DNA of 64,000 bases from an uncultured Planctomycetia bacterium (GCA_938003765.1 CALKYE010000057.1:22942-86941), one strand, 5' to 3'; positions 8,583 to 19,122 are shown, counted from the first letter of the stretch. Notes: generated by a model not told the origin, from the letters alone. A program made the numbers and translations.

Positions 8583-9905
8583 ATGGTCCCCGCCGCGTTG
8601 CTGATCCTGCTGGGCCTGCCGTCTGCGCAGGCGGGAGCCCCCCCGGCCCCGCGGCCGCAGCTCTCCGCGGTCCGCGATGACGCGGGACGCGAGCTGAACC
8701 GGATCCTGCGCCGCTCGCGCGACGCCGACCGTCCGTCGCACCTCGAGCTGGTGAACCAGCTCGAGGCGCTCGGCGCAGACGCGATCGGGCCCGCGATTCA
8801 GATCCTCGTGCAGCGCTCGGTTCCGGCGCTCGACGACGCGACGCCGCAGATCCTGAGCGAGCCGCAGCGCACGCTCATCGTCGATGCGCTCGAGCGCTGG
8901 CCCGCGGCGCCCGCGCTCGAACGACTGGAAGGCGAGCTGCTCGCGCCGCCGAGCTTCGAGCGCGCTTGGGCCGCAATCCATGTGTGGAGCGCCCTGGGCG
9001 ACGGCCGCCTGTTCCTGCGCGGCGCCGAGTTGGCCAAGGCGCATCTGGAGAGCAAGAAGCGTCGCGAGTTCCTGCGCAGCGCCGTCCAGATCGCCGCCGA
9101 ACGACTCGTGCGACGCCGACCCGATGCGCTGGTCGACCTGCGCGCGGGCTACGACGGCGTCGACCAGCGACTGCGACTGCCGCTGCTCGCCGGCGTCGGC
9201 GCCACAGGTGACGCGCGCGCCGCGGAGCTGTTCGCTCACGTGCTCGACACGGACGAGGAGCTCGCGCCGGCGGCGCTGGCGCAGGCCCAGGTTCTCGCGC
9301 GCAGCCCGGACCCCGCGGTCCACGAGCGCTTGTGCGACGAACTGCGCGAGCGGCTGTCGTCGGAGGTCGCCTCCGTTCGCATCGCCGCCATCCGCGCGCT
9401 GGGCGCCCAGCGCGACTGGCGCAGCGTCGAGCGGATGCTCGACCTGCTCGAGCAGGGCGCCAGCGAGGAGCAGACGAGCGTCCTGTGGGCGCTGCGTCGC
9501 GCGACGGGGCTCGAGTGGCGCGGCATCGACTCCTGGCGCGCGTGGCACGCCAGCGAAGAGCGCTGGCGCGAGGAGCGGCTGGAGTTCGTGCTCGGCCAGC
9601 TCTCGTCGAACGCCCAGCGCCAGGTCGTGGCCGCGCTGGAGGAGTCCGCCGCGCATCCTCTGTTCGCCGACCGAACCGCGCCCTGGGCCGTCGATGCGCT
9701 GCGCGCGACGAGTCCGACCGTGCGCCGCGCCGCCGCGGCCGCGCTCGCGCGGCTGGATTGCCCGCTGGCGTACCCGGCGCTGATCGAATCGCTGGACGAC
9801 GACGACACCCAGGTGGCCGAGGCGGCGCACAACGCCTTGATGTCGCTGTCGGGACGGTCGCTGGCGCCGCAATCCGACGTCTGGCGCGCAGCGCTCCTGC
9901 TCTGA
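8583..9905 (+). CDS. HEAT-repeat protein with N-terminal signal sequence
   Basis: 440 aa. A short hydrophobic N-terminus (LLILLGLPSAQAG) looks like a cleavable signal peptide. The remainder consists of amphipathic helix pairs. HEAT-type units are clearest at the C-terminus: SPTVRRAAAAALARL, then DDDTQVAEAAHNALMSLSG, with earlier ones near residues 240-300 (VASVRIAAIRALGA). HEAT repeats form curved scaffolds for protein-protein contacts. The ATG is 10 bp after the PilX-like stop, which suggests co-transcription and perhaps a periplasmic assembly role with the pseudopilins. No catalytic motif is present. Confidence 0.75.
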   Translation: MVPAALLILLGLPSAQAGAPPAPRPQLSAVRDDAGRELNRILRRSRDADRPSHLELVNQLEALGADAIGPAIQILVQRSVPALDDATPQILSEPQRTLIVDALERWPAAPALERLEGELLAPPSFERAWAAIHVWSALGDGRLFLRGAELAKAHLESKKRREFLRSAVQIAAERLVRRRPDALVDLRAGYDGVDQRLRLPLLAGVGATGDARAAELFAHVLDTDEELAPAALAQAQVLARSPDPAVHERLCDELRERLSSEVASVRIAAIRALGAQRDWRSVERMLDLLEQGASEEQTSVLWALRRATGLEWRGIDSWRAWHASEERWREERLEFVLGQLSSNAQRQVVAALEESAAHPLFADRTAPWAVDALRATSPTVRRAAAAALARLDCPLAYPALIESLDDDDTQVAEAAHNALMSLSGRSLAPQSDVWRAALLL

Positions 9906-9918
9906 CGCGGCCGGCGCG

Positions 9919-9947
9919 CTGACGGCTCGGCGCAGCGGCGTTATGCT
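9919..9947 (+). promoter_or_regulatory. Candidate promoter of the S1-domain gene
   Basis: CTGACG (9919-9924), a 17-bp spacer, and TATGCT (9942-9947). The start would fall near 9954, about 15 nt before the ATG. It shares spacer and -10 type with other candidates in this window. Confidence 0.45.
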
Positions 9948-9968
9948 CAACGGCTTGGTTCCACACCC

Positions 9969-11180
9969 ATGCCCAAGCCGAACGACCCGCGTTCCGATCC
10001 CCTGTCCCTCGAAGTCGAAGCCGCGCTGGATGGCGTCAACCTCCAGGAGGTCGACACTCCCACGCGCACCAGCGCTGCGAAGACCAACCAGCGCCTGGTC
10101 AAAGGCGCGGTCGTCGGCATCAGCGGCGACGACGTGATCATCGAGCTGGGCCCGCGCGCCCAGGGCGTGATCAAGCGCTCGGAGTTCGACGAGCCGCCCG
10201 CCGTCGGAGCGGTGTTCGAGTTCTCGATGCACGGCATGGAGGACGGCCTGCACGTGCTCTCGCGCAAGGAGGCCAAGGCGCTGGCGGCCTGGAACGAGCT
10301 GGCCGTTGGAGCGCGCGTCGCGGCGCGAGTCAGCGGACAGAACACCGGCGGCCTGGAGCTGCGCATCGGCCCGATCGCCGCCTTCATGCCGGCCTCGCAG
10401 GTCGGGCTGGGTCGCGAGGACGACCTGGCGCAGTACCTCGGCCGCACGCTCGAGTGCGAAGTGATCGAGATCGACCCCGGCAAGAAGCGCGTGCTCGTCT
10501 CGCGCCGCAAGCTGCTCGAGGTCGAGCGCGAAGCGGCGCGCAAGGATGCGCTCGGCTCGCTCACGCCCGGACAGGTCGTCCAGGGCAAGGTCGCGCGCGT
10601 CGAGAACTTCGGCGCCTTCGTCGACATCGGCGGCGGCGTCGAGGGCCTGCTCCACGTCTCGAACCTCTCGCGCAAGCGCGTCGAGAGCGCCGGCGAAGTC
10701 GTCAAGAAGGGCGACGTCGTGCGCGTGATGATCCTGGAGATCAAGGAAGGCGGGAAGCGCATCGCCCTCGGGATGAAGCAGCTCGAAGCCGATCCCTGGG
10801 ACGAGGCCGGTTCGCGCGTCGCCACCGGTCAGACCGTCAGCGGCAAGATCGTGCGCCTGACCGATTTCGGCGCCTTCGTCGAACTCCTGCCGGGCGTCGA
10901 AGGTCTCCTGCACGTCTCGCAGATGAGCAAGGAACGCCTGCGCCGGCCGCAGGACGCAGTGCAGATGGGACAGCAGATCACCGTGCGCGTGCAGAACGTC
11001 GACACCAAGCAGCGCCGCATCTCGCTGACCCGCTTCGACGAGCGCGGCGCGCTCATCGGCTCGGAGGATTCGGTCGAGAGCGGCCTGATCGACGAGATGC
11101 TGCAGCGCAACTCGGGCGCGAAGGCCAGCACGAACCTCGGCTCGCTGTTCAAGAAGGCCTTGGGCGAGCGCAAGAGCTGA
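9969..11180 (+). CDS. S1-domain RNA-binding protein (RpsA-like, four S1 domains)
   Basis: 403 aa with four OB-fold S1 domains: about 34-100 (divergent, KGAVVGISGDDVIIELG), 112-185 (GARVAARV), 199-270 (GQVVQGKVARVENFGAFVDIGGGVEGLLHVS) and 284-356 (the most canonical, TDFGAFVELLPGVEGLLHVSQMS). Canonical RpsA has six domains, so this is shorter, closer to the multi-S1 proteins of Gram-positives and Planctomycetes. It probably binds single-stranded mRNA at the ribosome or acts in RNA turnover. The gene has its own candidate promoter and ends in a strong hairpin, so it appears monocistronic. Confidence 0.88.
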   Translation: MPKPNDPRSDPLSLEVEAALDGVNLQEVDTPTRTSAAKTNQRLVKGAVVGISGDDVIIELGPRAQGVIKRSEFDEPPAVGAVFEFSMHGMEDGLHVLSRKEAKALAAWNELAVGARVAARVSGQNTGGLELRIGPIAAFMPASQVGLGREDDLAQYLGRTLECEVIEIDPGKKRVLVSRRKLLEVEREAARKDALGSLTPGQVVQGKVARVENFGAFVDIGGGVEGLLHVSNLSRKRVESAGEVVKKGDVVRVMILEIKEGGKRIALGMKQLEADPWDEAGSRVATGQTVSGKIVRLTDFGAFVELLPGVEGLLHVSQMSKERLRRPQDAVQMGQQITVRVQNVDTKQRRISLTRFDERGALIGSEDSVESGLIDEMLQRNSGAKASTNLGSLFKKALGERKS

Positions 11181-11211
11181 CGAGCGAGAGCGCCGAGCTC
11201 CGAACAAGCAC

Positions 11212-11246
11212 CGAGGGCCGCCCGGCTTCGCGCCGAGCGGCCCTCG
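11212..11246. terminator. Bidirectional hairpin terminator
   Basis: A perfect 10-bp stem (cgagggccgc at 11212-11221 with gcggccctcg at 11237-11246) closes a 15-nt loop that can itself form a small cggc/gccg stem. T-rich sequence (cttcgtttcgttc) follows on the plus side. It lies between the convergent S1 and SdrD-like genes and can serve both. Confidence 0.8.
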
Positions 11247-11289
11247 CTTCGTTTCGTTCAACCGCAGCGCCTTCGCGGCGCGGCGCGAA

Positions 11290-12558
11290 CTACAGCCAGT
11301 TCTGGTTGTTGTTGGCCTTGTCGAGCGCGTTCTTCAGCTTCTCCTGGAGCGCGCGGTCGGGATCGCACGGCGGCGTGTATCCGTCGTGCGCCAGGGCAGC
11401 GTTCGCCGCGTCGATCAGCTCAGCGATCGTCATCACGCCGCACTGCGTCTGCACGCGGCAGTTCAAGCTCACGCGGCCCGAGAGGACGTTGAGCTTCATC
11501 GCCGCGAGGTGCGACGAGAGCTTGTACGCCATGTTGTAGGCGCTCGAGCCGGACATGTAGAGCTTCCACGAGCACACGTTGCCGGTCGGGTTGTAGTTCC
11601 AGCCGATGGCGTTGACGAGGTTGAGATCGCTCAGCTCGTCCCACCAGTCGCCGGCCTGGATCTGCGCGATGCCGTTGTTGCTGCGCCAGAAGCCCGGCGT
11701 GCGGCCTTCGCACTGCGTGTCGACGCTGAACTTGCCGAAGTCCACGACCTGCGAACCGCAGCCGCAGTTCATCAGCCGCACGTCGAGCGGCGTGGTCGCC
11801 TGGTGGAGCTGCGTGTCGATCTCGAGCACGACGCTGCAGTCACCCGAGACGACGTTCGAGAACACGTACGCGCCGAAGTTGTCCGTCGTCGTCGTAGCGA
11901 CCACCTGGCCGGGATTGGCGGGGTGGTTGGAGACCATCTTGACCACCGAGCCGGCGATGCCGGGCTCGTTCGCATCGCGCACTCCGTCGTGGTCGGTGTC
12001 GTGGAAGACGATGCCGCTCACCGTCGCGGGCTGTCCGTCGCCGATGCGCAGGTAGGTGTTCTCGACGATGCGGAAGTCGCCCGTCGGGAGGAGTTCGAAC
12101 AGCAGCACCTTCTTGGCGCACAGCAGGTCGGGACGGCCGAGGTACGGCGCGGGGCTGACGAACGGGAAGATCGGCATGCTGTGGCCGACACCGCCCGGAC
12201 CCACTCCGACCGGCGGCAGACTCGGGTCGGACGACAGACGCGTCATCGTGATGACGCCATTGGTGTTGACGACGTCGAACAGGCGATCGGCCAGCGGCAG
12301 CGGGGAGAGCGGCTGGAAGTTCAGATCGAGCACGTCGTAGAAGTAGATGCCCGACGGCAGCGAACCGTCGACCAGCGCGTAGACCTTGTCGCTGTTCGAG
12401 ATGTCGAGCGGCGCGTTGTAGATCGGGCCGTTGACCGGGAGCTGGATCACGATGTCGGGCAGCAGGTTGCCCTGCGCGTCGACGAGCAGGTCGGACACGT
12501 CGGCCAACGCCGCCCCGGACACGAGAGAGATGGCGGCGAGGGTCAGGAGAGACTTCAT
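11290..12558 (-). CDS. Secreted protein with SdrD-like B domain and TPGFW-type C-terminus
   Basis: 422 aa. Start at 12558 gives a clear Sec signal (KSLLTLAAISLVSGAALA, cleavage near residue 20). A region of about 150 residues without a recognised fold follows. Next comes an SdrD/CNA-B-like beta-sandwich (SGIVFHDTDHDGVRDANEPG, near 184-265) whose acidic loop matches calcium-binding repeats. The C-terminal third starts at TPGFWRSNNG (near 291) and contains the LAAMKLNVLSG segment and several Cys pairs. This combination recurs in uncharacterised secreted proteins of environmental bacteria. Single gene with terminators on both sides; likely exported, conceivably through the type II system encoded here. 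Function unknown. Confidence 0.8.
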   Translation of the reverse strand: MKSLLTLAAISLVSGAALADVSDLLVDAQGNLLPDIVIQLPVNGPIYNAPLDISNSDKVYALVDGSLPSGIYFYDVLDLNFQPLSPLPLADRLFDVVNTNGVITMTRLSSDPSLPPVGVGPGGVGHSMPIFPFVSPAPYLGRPDLLCAKKVLLFELLPTGDFRIVENTYLRIGDGQPATVSGIVFHDTDHDGVRDANEPGIAGSVVKMVSNHPANPGQVVATTTTDNFGAYVFSNVVSGDCSVVLEIDTQLHQATTPLDVRLMNCGCGSQVVDFGKFSVDTQCEGRTPGFWRSNNGIAQIQAGDWWDELSDLNLVNAIGWNYNPTGNVCSWKLYMSGSSAYNMAYKLSSHLAAMKLNVLSGRVSLNCRVQTQCGVMTIAELIDAANAALAHDGYTPPCDPDRALQEKLKNALDKANNNQNWL

Positions 12559-12590
12559 TCGAGGGTGTGGAATCGAGGAGTGTTGCGATG

Positions 12591-12614
12591 AAAAAACGCC
12601 GCAACGAGGCGGCG
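12591..12614 (-). terminator. Intrinsic terminator after panB
   Basis: Read on the minus strand: stem cgccgc, loop ctcgtt, stem gcggcg (12614-12597), directly followed by six T (12596-12591). A classic rho-independent terminator for the FAD-dehydrogenase/panB transcript, just upstream of the SdrD-like gene. Confidence 0.8.
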
Positions 12615-12682
12615 CGACGCGAGAACTCTCCCCCGCTGTCCGCACTCCGGCAAGCTCGAACCCGCGCGCGCGCGCGGCGTCC

Positions 12683-13513
12683 TCAATAGCTCTCGTCGGC
12701 GCCTGGAAATTCTCTCGCCTTGACGTCGCGCTGGTAGCGCTCGAAGGCGGCAAGCATTTCCTGGCCGAGTTCCGCGTAACGCCGCACGAAACGCGGGTGG
12801 AAGCGCGTGTAGAGGCCGAGCATGTCCTGCGTGACCAGGATCTGCCCGTCACAGCCCGCGCCGGCTCCGATGCCGATGACAGGAATCTCAGCTCGGGCGG
12901 AAATCTCTGCCGCCAACTGCGCCGGGACCTTCTCGATCACCAGCGCAAACGCGCCCGCTTGCTCCAGCGCCACGGCGTCGCGGCGCAGCTCCTCGGCCTC
13001 CTCCGGTTCGGTCGCGCGCACCTGGTAGGTGCCGAACTTGTGGATCGACTGCGGCGTGAGCCCCAGGTGCCCCATCACCGGAATCCCGACGTCGACGATG
13101 CGCCGCACGGTCTCGCAGATCTTCTCGCCGCCCTCGAGCTTGACCGCCTCGACGCCGGCTTCCTTCACCAGTCGGCCCGCGTTGCGCAGCGCCTCGTCCG
13201 CGTTCACCTGGTAGCTCATGAACGGCATGTCGCCGACGACGAGCGCGCGCTGCACGCCGCGTGAGACGACCTGGCAGTGGTAGAGCATCTGCTCCATCGT
13301 CACGCCGACCGTCGTGTCGAGGCCTTGCACGACCATGCCGGCCGAGTCCCCCACGAGGATCACGTCGATCCCGGCGCTGTCGAGCAGCTCGGCCGTCAGG
13401 AAGTCGTAGGCCGTGAGCGCTGCGATCGGATCACCGTTGCGCTTCATCTGCAGCAGCGTGCGCGTGGTGATCTTGCGCTGTCTCTTCGATTCGGGGCGCG
13501 GTTCGTTGGACAT
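12683..13513 (-). CDS. panB: 3-methyl-2-oxobutanoate hydroxymethyltransferase
   Basis: 276 aa PanB, a full-length (beta/alpha)8 enzyme that transfers the hydroxymethyl group from methylenetetrahydrofolate to alpha-ketoisovalerate to form ketopantoate, the first step to pantothenate and CoA. Hallmarks: [24 protein letters not shown] with the metal Asp near residue 57, then DMPFMSY, VKLEGG with the catalytic Lys and Glu, GHLGLTPQ, and IGIGAG. It follows the FAD dehydrogenase gene by 34 bp on the same strand and is closed by an intrinsic terminator. No panC or panD is in the window. Confidence 0.95.
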   Translation of the reverse strand: MSNEPRPESKRQRKITTRTLLQMKRNGDPIAALTAYDFLTAELLDSAGIDVILVGDSAGMVVQGLDTTVGVTMEQMLYHCQVVSRGVQRALVVGDMPFMSYQVNADEALRNAGRLVKEAGVEAVKLEGGEKICETVRRIVDVGIPVMGHLGLTPQSIHKFGTYQVRATEPEEAEELRRDAVALEQAGAFALVIEKVPAQLAAEISARAEIPVIGIGAGAGCDGQILVTQDMLGLYTRFHPRFVRRYAELGQEMLAAFERYQRDVKAREFPGADESY

Positions 13514-13547
13514 GCGGTGTGAGGCTGAGAGCTTCGGGGCGGCGAGG

Positions 13548-15200
13548 TCAGTCTACGGGTGCGAACGCCGGCGCCGTCGTCCGCAAGAGCGCGTGAGCGC
13601 TGCCGGCGCCGTCGAGCGCGGCGCTCATGATCCCCCCCGCGTAGCCCGCGCCCTCGCCGACGGGATACAGGTTCTCGATCCCTTGCGCGGAGCGGCGCTG
13701 AGCGTCGCGCACCATGCGCACGGGACCCGAGCTGCGCGATTCAAGGCCCACGAAGAGTCCCTCGTTGCTCGCGAAGTGCGGGATCTGTCGCTCGAACAGC
13801 GCCAGCGCGCGCCGCAGCGCGTCGCGGCCGAGCGGCGGGAGCAGTTCGTCCAGCCGCGCCGGTCGCTCGCCGAAGGTGTACGTGGAGCGACGCACGTGCT
13901 CGCCGACGCGCCCCTCGATGAAGTCGCGCGCGCCCTGCGCAGGCGCGGTGTAGTCGCTGCCGCCGGCTTCGAAGAAGCGCCGCTCGAGCACGCGTTGGAA
14001 CTCGACGCCCGCGAACGCGCCTTCGCCGAAGTGCTCCGGTCCGAAGGTGGTGACCAGCGCTGCGGTCGCCCACGCCGACGAGTGCTTGGAGTTGCTCATG
14101 CCGTTCGTGCACAGGAGCCCGGGCTCGTTCACGCTCGCGACGATGCGGCCGCCCGGGCACATGCAGAACGAGAACGCCGACGGGAGTCCGTCCGACGCGC
14201 GACACACGAGGTTGTAGCTCGCGGCGCCCAACGTCGGGGTGGATCCGCCGAAGCGCCCGCGGTCGATCAGCTCCTGGCTGTGCTCGATGCGCAGGCCGAG
14301 TTGGAACGGCTTGGCGGCGAACGCGACGCCCTGTTCGGCGAGGGTGCGCCACGTGTCGCGCGCGCTGTGACCGACGGCCAGAACGACCGCCGAGGCCGCC
14401 ACCTCGCCCGCGCTCGTCCGCACCGCGCGCACGCGACCGGACTGGAGCACGAGGCCTTCGACGCGCGTGTCGAAGCGGAACTCGACGCCCTCCGCCTCGA
14501 GGCGCGCGCGCAGTCGCGGCAGGATGCGGTGCAGCTTGTCCGTGCCGATGTGCGCGCTGGAGTCGTAGAGGATCTCGGGCGGCGCGCCGCACGCGACGAG
14601 TTCCTCGAGCAACGGCACTTCGAGCGGATCGTCGACGCGCGTGTAGATCTTGCCGTCCGAGTAGGTGCCCGCGCCGCCTTCGCCGAACAGCAGGTTGCGC
14701 TCGGGATCGACCTCGCGCGTGCGGTGGAAGCGCACGACGTGCCGTCCGCGCTGCTCGACGCGAGGTCCGCGCTCGAGCAACACGACGCGCGCGCCGTTGC
14801 GGGCCAGCACGTGGGCCGCGAACAGTCCGCCGGGGCCCGCGCCGACGACCACCACCGGCGGCGCGCCGCTCGCGCGCCAGGACGGATCGACGTCGTCGAT
14901 CTCCACGCCGACCTGCGGCGGCGCCTGCTTGGCCCTTCCCGAACGCAGCGCGCGCTCGAGACGCGCCGGACGGCGCCGTGCGTCCACGATCAGGTCGACG
15001 TGGCAGACCCAGCGCAGCCGTCGTTCTCCTCCGCGGACGCGCGCATCGAGCGCACGCCGCGCGATGCGCATCCCGCGCAGCGCGCCCGAGTCGAAGCCCA
15101 ACTCACGCGCCGCGGCCTCGCGCAGCTCGGTTTCGCTCGCGCCGACCGGCGCTTCGAGTTGGAACAGGCGCCAGGTGGCGAGCGGTGCGGATTGATTCAT
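13548..15200 (-). CDS. FAD-dependent dehydrogenase, uncharacterised COG2509-type
   Basis: 550 aa. An N-terminal domain of about 110 residues precedes a Rossmann dinucleotide site [13 protein letters not shown] near residue 118, with the E of VVLLERG at the end of beta 2. Further marks are [15 protein letters not shown], an internal ATG-type motif [13 protein letters not shown], and a C-terminal [17 protein letters not shown] that contacts FAD. This is the pattern of the widespread uncharacterised FAD-dependent dehydrogenases; substrate unknown. It precedes panB by 34 bp, probably as an operon. The ATG at 15200 matches the usual N-terminus. Confidence 0.87.
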   Translation of the reverse strand: MNQSAPLATWRLFQLEAPVGASETELREAAARELGFDSGALRGMRIARRALDARVRGGERRLRWVCHVDLIVDARRRPARLERALRSGRAKQAPPQVGVEIDDVDPSWRASGAPPVVVVGAGPGGLFAAHVLARNGARVVLLERGPRVEQRGRHVVRFHRTREVDPERNLLFGEGGAGTYSDGKIYTRVDDPLEVPLLEELVACGAPPEILYDSSAHIGTDKLHRILPRLRARLEAEGVEFRFDTRVEGLVLQSGRVRAVRTSAGEVAASAVVLAVGHSARDTWRTLAEQGVAFAAKPFQLGLRIEHSQELIDRGRFGGSTPTLGAASYNLVCRASDGLPSAFSFCMCPGGRIVASVNEPGLLCTNGMSNSKHSSAWATAALVTTFGPEHFGEGAFAGVEFQRVLERRFFEAGGSDYTAPAQGARDFIEGRVGEHVRRSTYTFGERPARLDELLPPLGRDALRRALALFERQIPHFASNEGLFVGLESRSSGPVRMVRDAQRRSAQGIENLYPVGEGAGYAGGIMSAALDGAGSAHALLRTTAPAFAPVD

Positions 15201-15332
15201 GGCGGGGACCGCTTGAGGTCCAAGTGCTGCTTCACGCCCTGCGACGAGCGTGGCGTCGCATGGTACCAGCGCGCCGCACGCGCCCGGTGTTGACGCGCGT
15301 TCCGCGCCGCGCGACTGCTACTCTCTGCGCGC

Positions 15333-16538
15333 TTGGCCAAACTGCAGAACCTCACCCCCGAAGAGTTCGCGCCCGTACTCGCCGATCTGGGACTCGAGCC
15401 CGCGAGCTTCGCGGTGGTCGATCCCGCGCCGCCGCCGCCGAGCGAAGGCCGCTCCGCACCTCCGGTGCCGCGCGCCAACCTCGTGTTCGGGCAGATCGGA
15501 ACCGGGCTGGACATCCCGCGCGCCTGCGGGCTCTACCGTCAGCGCGCCGATGCGTCGCTGCCGCCCGACGGCTGGGCGCTGTTCTTCTTGAAGGACGCGC
15601 GCCGCGACGAGGAGCTCGCGCGCTGGCGCAATCACCTGTGGCCCTGGCTGCACGTGACCGCGGTGTATCGCATCGCGAACGGGCGCGCAGAGCGGCAGAC
15701 GCTGCAGGGCCGCACGCCCATCGACGGCGCCTGCCCCAAGAGCGGCGTGATGCTGGTGGCGCAGCGGCGCGAGCAGGTGCTCTCGCCCGGCGCGACGGTG
15801 TCGAAGTTCGACACCAACGCCGGCGGCTGGAACGGCGAGCCGGGCAAGCCCGGGTACGCGCACTTCCGCTGGATGCGCCGCTACGTGGCGCACTTCGCGC
15901 AGGCGCGCTCGGCCCGGCGCATCCTCGACTTCGGCTGCGGCGCCGGCTGGGTGGGCGTCGAAGCGGCGCTCGCCGCGCCGGGCGCCGAGTTGTGCTCCTT
16001 CGATCCCAGCCCGCAGATGGTGAAGCTCGCGGAAGACAACGCGCGCGCGAACGGCGTCGCTCGCTTCAGCGGCCGGACCGGATTCGGAGAGGCGCCGCCG
16101 TTCCCCGCCTCTGGTGAAGCGCGCTTCGACTGCGTGCTCGCCTCGGGAGTCGTCAGCTTCTCACCCGACCACGAGCGCTGGTTCGACGGACTGTGCAGCA
16201 CGCTGGCGCCGGGCGCCGTGCTGGTGGTCGGCGACCTCAACCGCACGTCGCGCGGGATGCAGCGGCGGGCCGCCGAGCGCGTGCTGCGACCTGCGCGCGA
16301 GCTCAACGCGCTCACGCTCGAAGAAGCGCTCGCCGCGCTGGAACGGCGCGGCCTGGCGATCGAAGCCAGCGCGGGCTACCAGCTCAGCGATCCGTTCCCG
16401 CAGCTCGCGCACTGGTCCGACACGCGCGCGCGCGGAATGTTCTCTGGGCTCGTGCTCGCCGCCAACCGCATGGCCGCGGGCCCGAGCAAGAACCTCGCGC
16501 GCTTCGACTCGTGGGTCGTGCGCGCGCGCGCGAAGTGA
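15333..16538 (+). CDS. Class I SAM-dependent methyltransferase with extra N-terminal domain
   Basis: 401 aa with a TTG start. The C-terminal half is a Rossmann methyltransferase: motif I ILDFGCGAGWVG near residue 197, acidic end of beta 2 in CSFDPSPQMV, and RFDCVLASGVVSF. The first 190 residues (with PLW-type segments and a VSKFDTNAGGWNGEPG stretch before the SAM domain) are not recognised and may bind the substrate. A TACTCT hexamer lies only 8 bases before the start codon, so the transcript could be nearly leaderless, but no good -35 at 17 bp was found. Convergent with the AlgX-like gene. Confidence 0.8.
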   Translation: MAKLQNLTPEEFAPVLADLGLEPASFAVVDPAPPPPSEGRSAPPVPRANLVFGQIGTGLDIPRACGLYRQRADASLPPDGWALFFLKDARRDEELARWRNHLWPWLHVTAVYRIANGRAERQTLQGRTPIDGACPKSGVMLVAQRREQVLSPGATVSKFDTNAGGWNGEPGKPGYAHFRWMRRYVAHFAQARSARRILDFGCGAGWVGVEAALAAPGAELCSFDPSPQMVKLAEDNARANGVARFSGRTGFGEAPPFPASGEARFDCVLASGVVSFSPDHERWFDGLCSTLAPGAVLVVGDLNRTSRGMQRRAAERVLRPARELNALTLEEALAALERRGLAIEASAGYQLSDPFPQLAHWSDTRARGMFSGLVLAANRMAAGPSKNLARFDSWVVRARAK

Positions 16539-16587
16539 CCGCGCGTTCGTCGCGCCGGATCATCCCGCTGGACCTGGCGCGCCGCGC

Positions 16588-18171
16588 TCACTGCGCTCGG
16601 ATCTCGAGCTCGCGCAGCACGTAGCAGCCCTGTGCGTGCGGCGTGAAGCGCATCTGCCACGGGCCCTCGAGCTCGTCGTCGCACAGCTCGTACACCAGCT
16701 CGGCGCGGCCCGCACTGAAAGCGCACGAGACCGTGTTGTGCCGCTCCCACCGCGGCTCGCGCCGCGTGCGGTAGATCAGATCCATGCGCCCGTCGACGGG
16801 TGCGTCGATCACGAGCCGGAGCATCGCGCCGCTCAGCCCGCGCTGCGGCAGCGCGAGTTCGAGCACGGGTTGACCGCGCGCGGCGCTGAGCTCGAGCGCT
16901 CCATCGCGCGGCTCGAGTCGCGTCCCGCTCGCGGCCCGCCACTCGAGCGTTTCGAGCGCCGTCGCGCTGTCGGAGACGATCTTCCCCAGCGAGTCGAAGC
17001 GTGCGCGCGCGGCGCTGCTCGTGAGCAGCTCCCAAGGCGCCGGCGCCGTGTGGACGAGCGCTCGATCGACGTACAGCTCGACCACCGCGCGCGGCTTGCG
17101 CTCGTCGACGACGGCCAGATCGAAGCTCGACCAGTACGAACCCACGCTCGACGCGCTCGCGGCCCAGAAGCGCCGCAGGTACGGACCGAACGAGTCGTGG
17201 ATCACCACCAAAGCGTCGGCCTGCGGGTCGTCGCGCTCGAAGGTCCACTCGCGCTCCTCGTCGAGGTTCGCTCCACTCGCATCGAGCCCCGCCGGCTCGC
17301 GGTTCAGCCAGCGCCAGGCCTGCTGCTGCAGACGCCCGTCGAGGTACATGCTGCTCGCCGAGCTGTCGCCCTCGCCGATCGCCTGCACGTCGAACTCCGC
17401 GCGCGACAAGGGGCGCAGCCGCACGCCCAACTCCCCCAGCCGCTGCGCAAGCGCCTGCTGCGCCGCGAACGCGCCGCGGTCCGTCCAATGCGCGCCGAGG
17501 CGGTAGTACGTCAGATCGTCGGGCCCGCGCTCGCCGTCGTGCGCCTTCTCCGCGAGCATCGCCTCGCGCAGCTCCAGCACCATCGCGAAGCGCTCGCCCG
17601 ACAACGCTTCGAAGAGCTGCTCGGCGCACGTCGTTCCGCGCTCGTTCCAGGGCTCGGGCAGGTGCTCGGGATAGACCTGATCCTTGTTCGGCGCGAGGGC
17701 GAAGACGTAGGCCACGTTGCGCTGCGCCAGCGCGCGCTCGCGCTCGCGCAGCATGCGCACCCAGCCGTCGAGCCTCGCCGGAAGCAGCGGGAACGCGCCG
17801 CGCGCGACGTCGAGCCCGCGGTTGGCGGTCGTGAACAGCCACTCGCCGCGGCCGCGCAGCTCCAAGTCGCTCGGACTCTGCGCCAACGCGCTCCACACGA
17901 GCTGGTTGTGCGCCGCGAGGAGTTGCGTCCGCGACCAGAAGTGGTCGGCGTACCACGCGTCGAAGCGCCGCGGCCAGGCGAGCGCTTCATCGAGGTTGCG
18001 AGGCTTGCGCACCGGCGGCGCGGGCATGCGGCGCTCGGCCAGCGCGGCGGACGGTGCGCCGCCGCGCGCTGCGAAGAGCGCCAGTGGAGCCGTGAGCAGA
18101 ATCGTGAAGCCGCTCGCGAGCACGCCGCGAGCGAAGCGACTCGCACCCGGGGCCGGAGTGGCCTCGCCCAC
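16588..18171 (-). CDS. AlgX/AlgJ-like SGNH acetyltransferase-type protein
   Basis: 527 aa with GTG start. One N-terminal transmembrane segment (VLASGFTILLTAPLALFAA, about 16-34) would place the rest in the periplasm. The AlgX/AlgJ pattern is visible: WPRRFDAWYADHFWSR, GRGEWLF, APNKDQVYPEHLP, AHWTDRGAF (His228) and VVIHDSFGPYLRRF with the nucleophile Ser. These proteins O-acetylate exopolysaccharides. The catalytic Asp expected two residues before His228 is Gly226 here (GAHW instead of DTHW), so activity is doubtful. A further beta-rich region follows after about residue 400. Lies 15 bp after accD on the same strand; no alginate or cellulose genes are in the window. Confidence 0.75.
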   Translation of the reverse strand: MGEATPAPGASRFARGVLASGFTILLTAPLALFAARGGAPSAALAERRMPAPPVRKPRNLDEALAWPRRFDAWYADHFWSRTQLLAAHNQLVWSALAQSPSDLELRGRGEWLFTTANRGLDVARGAFPLLPARLDGWVRMLRERERALAQRNVAYVFALAPNKDQVYPEHLPEPWNERGTTCAEQLFEALSGERFAMVLELREAMLAEKAHDGERGPDDLTYYRLGAHWTDRGAFAAQQALAQRLGELGVRLRPLSRAEFDVQAIGEGDSSASSMYLDGRLQQQAWRWLNREPAGLDASGANLDEEREWTFERDDPQADALVVIHDSFGPYLRRFWAASASSVGSYWSSFDLAVVDERKPRAVVELYVDRALVHTAPAPWELLTSSAARARFDSLGKIVSDSATALETLEWRAASGTRLEPRDGALELSAARGQPVLELALPQRGLSGAMLRLVIDAPVDGRMDLIYRTRREPRWERHNTVSCAFSAGRAELVYELCDDELEGPWQMRFTPHAQGCYVLRELEIRAQ

Positions 18172-18186
18172 GTCTCTAGCGCCGCG

Positions 18187-19122
<936 letters not shown>

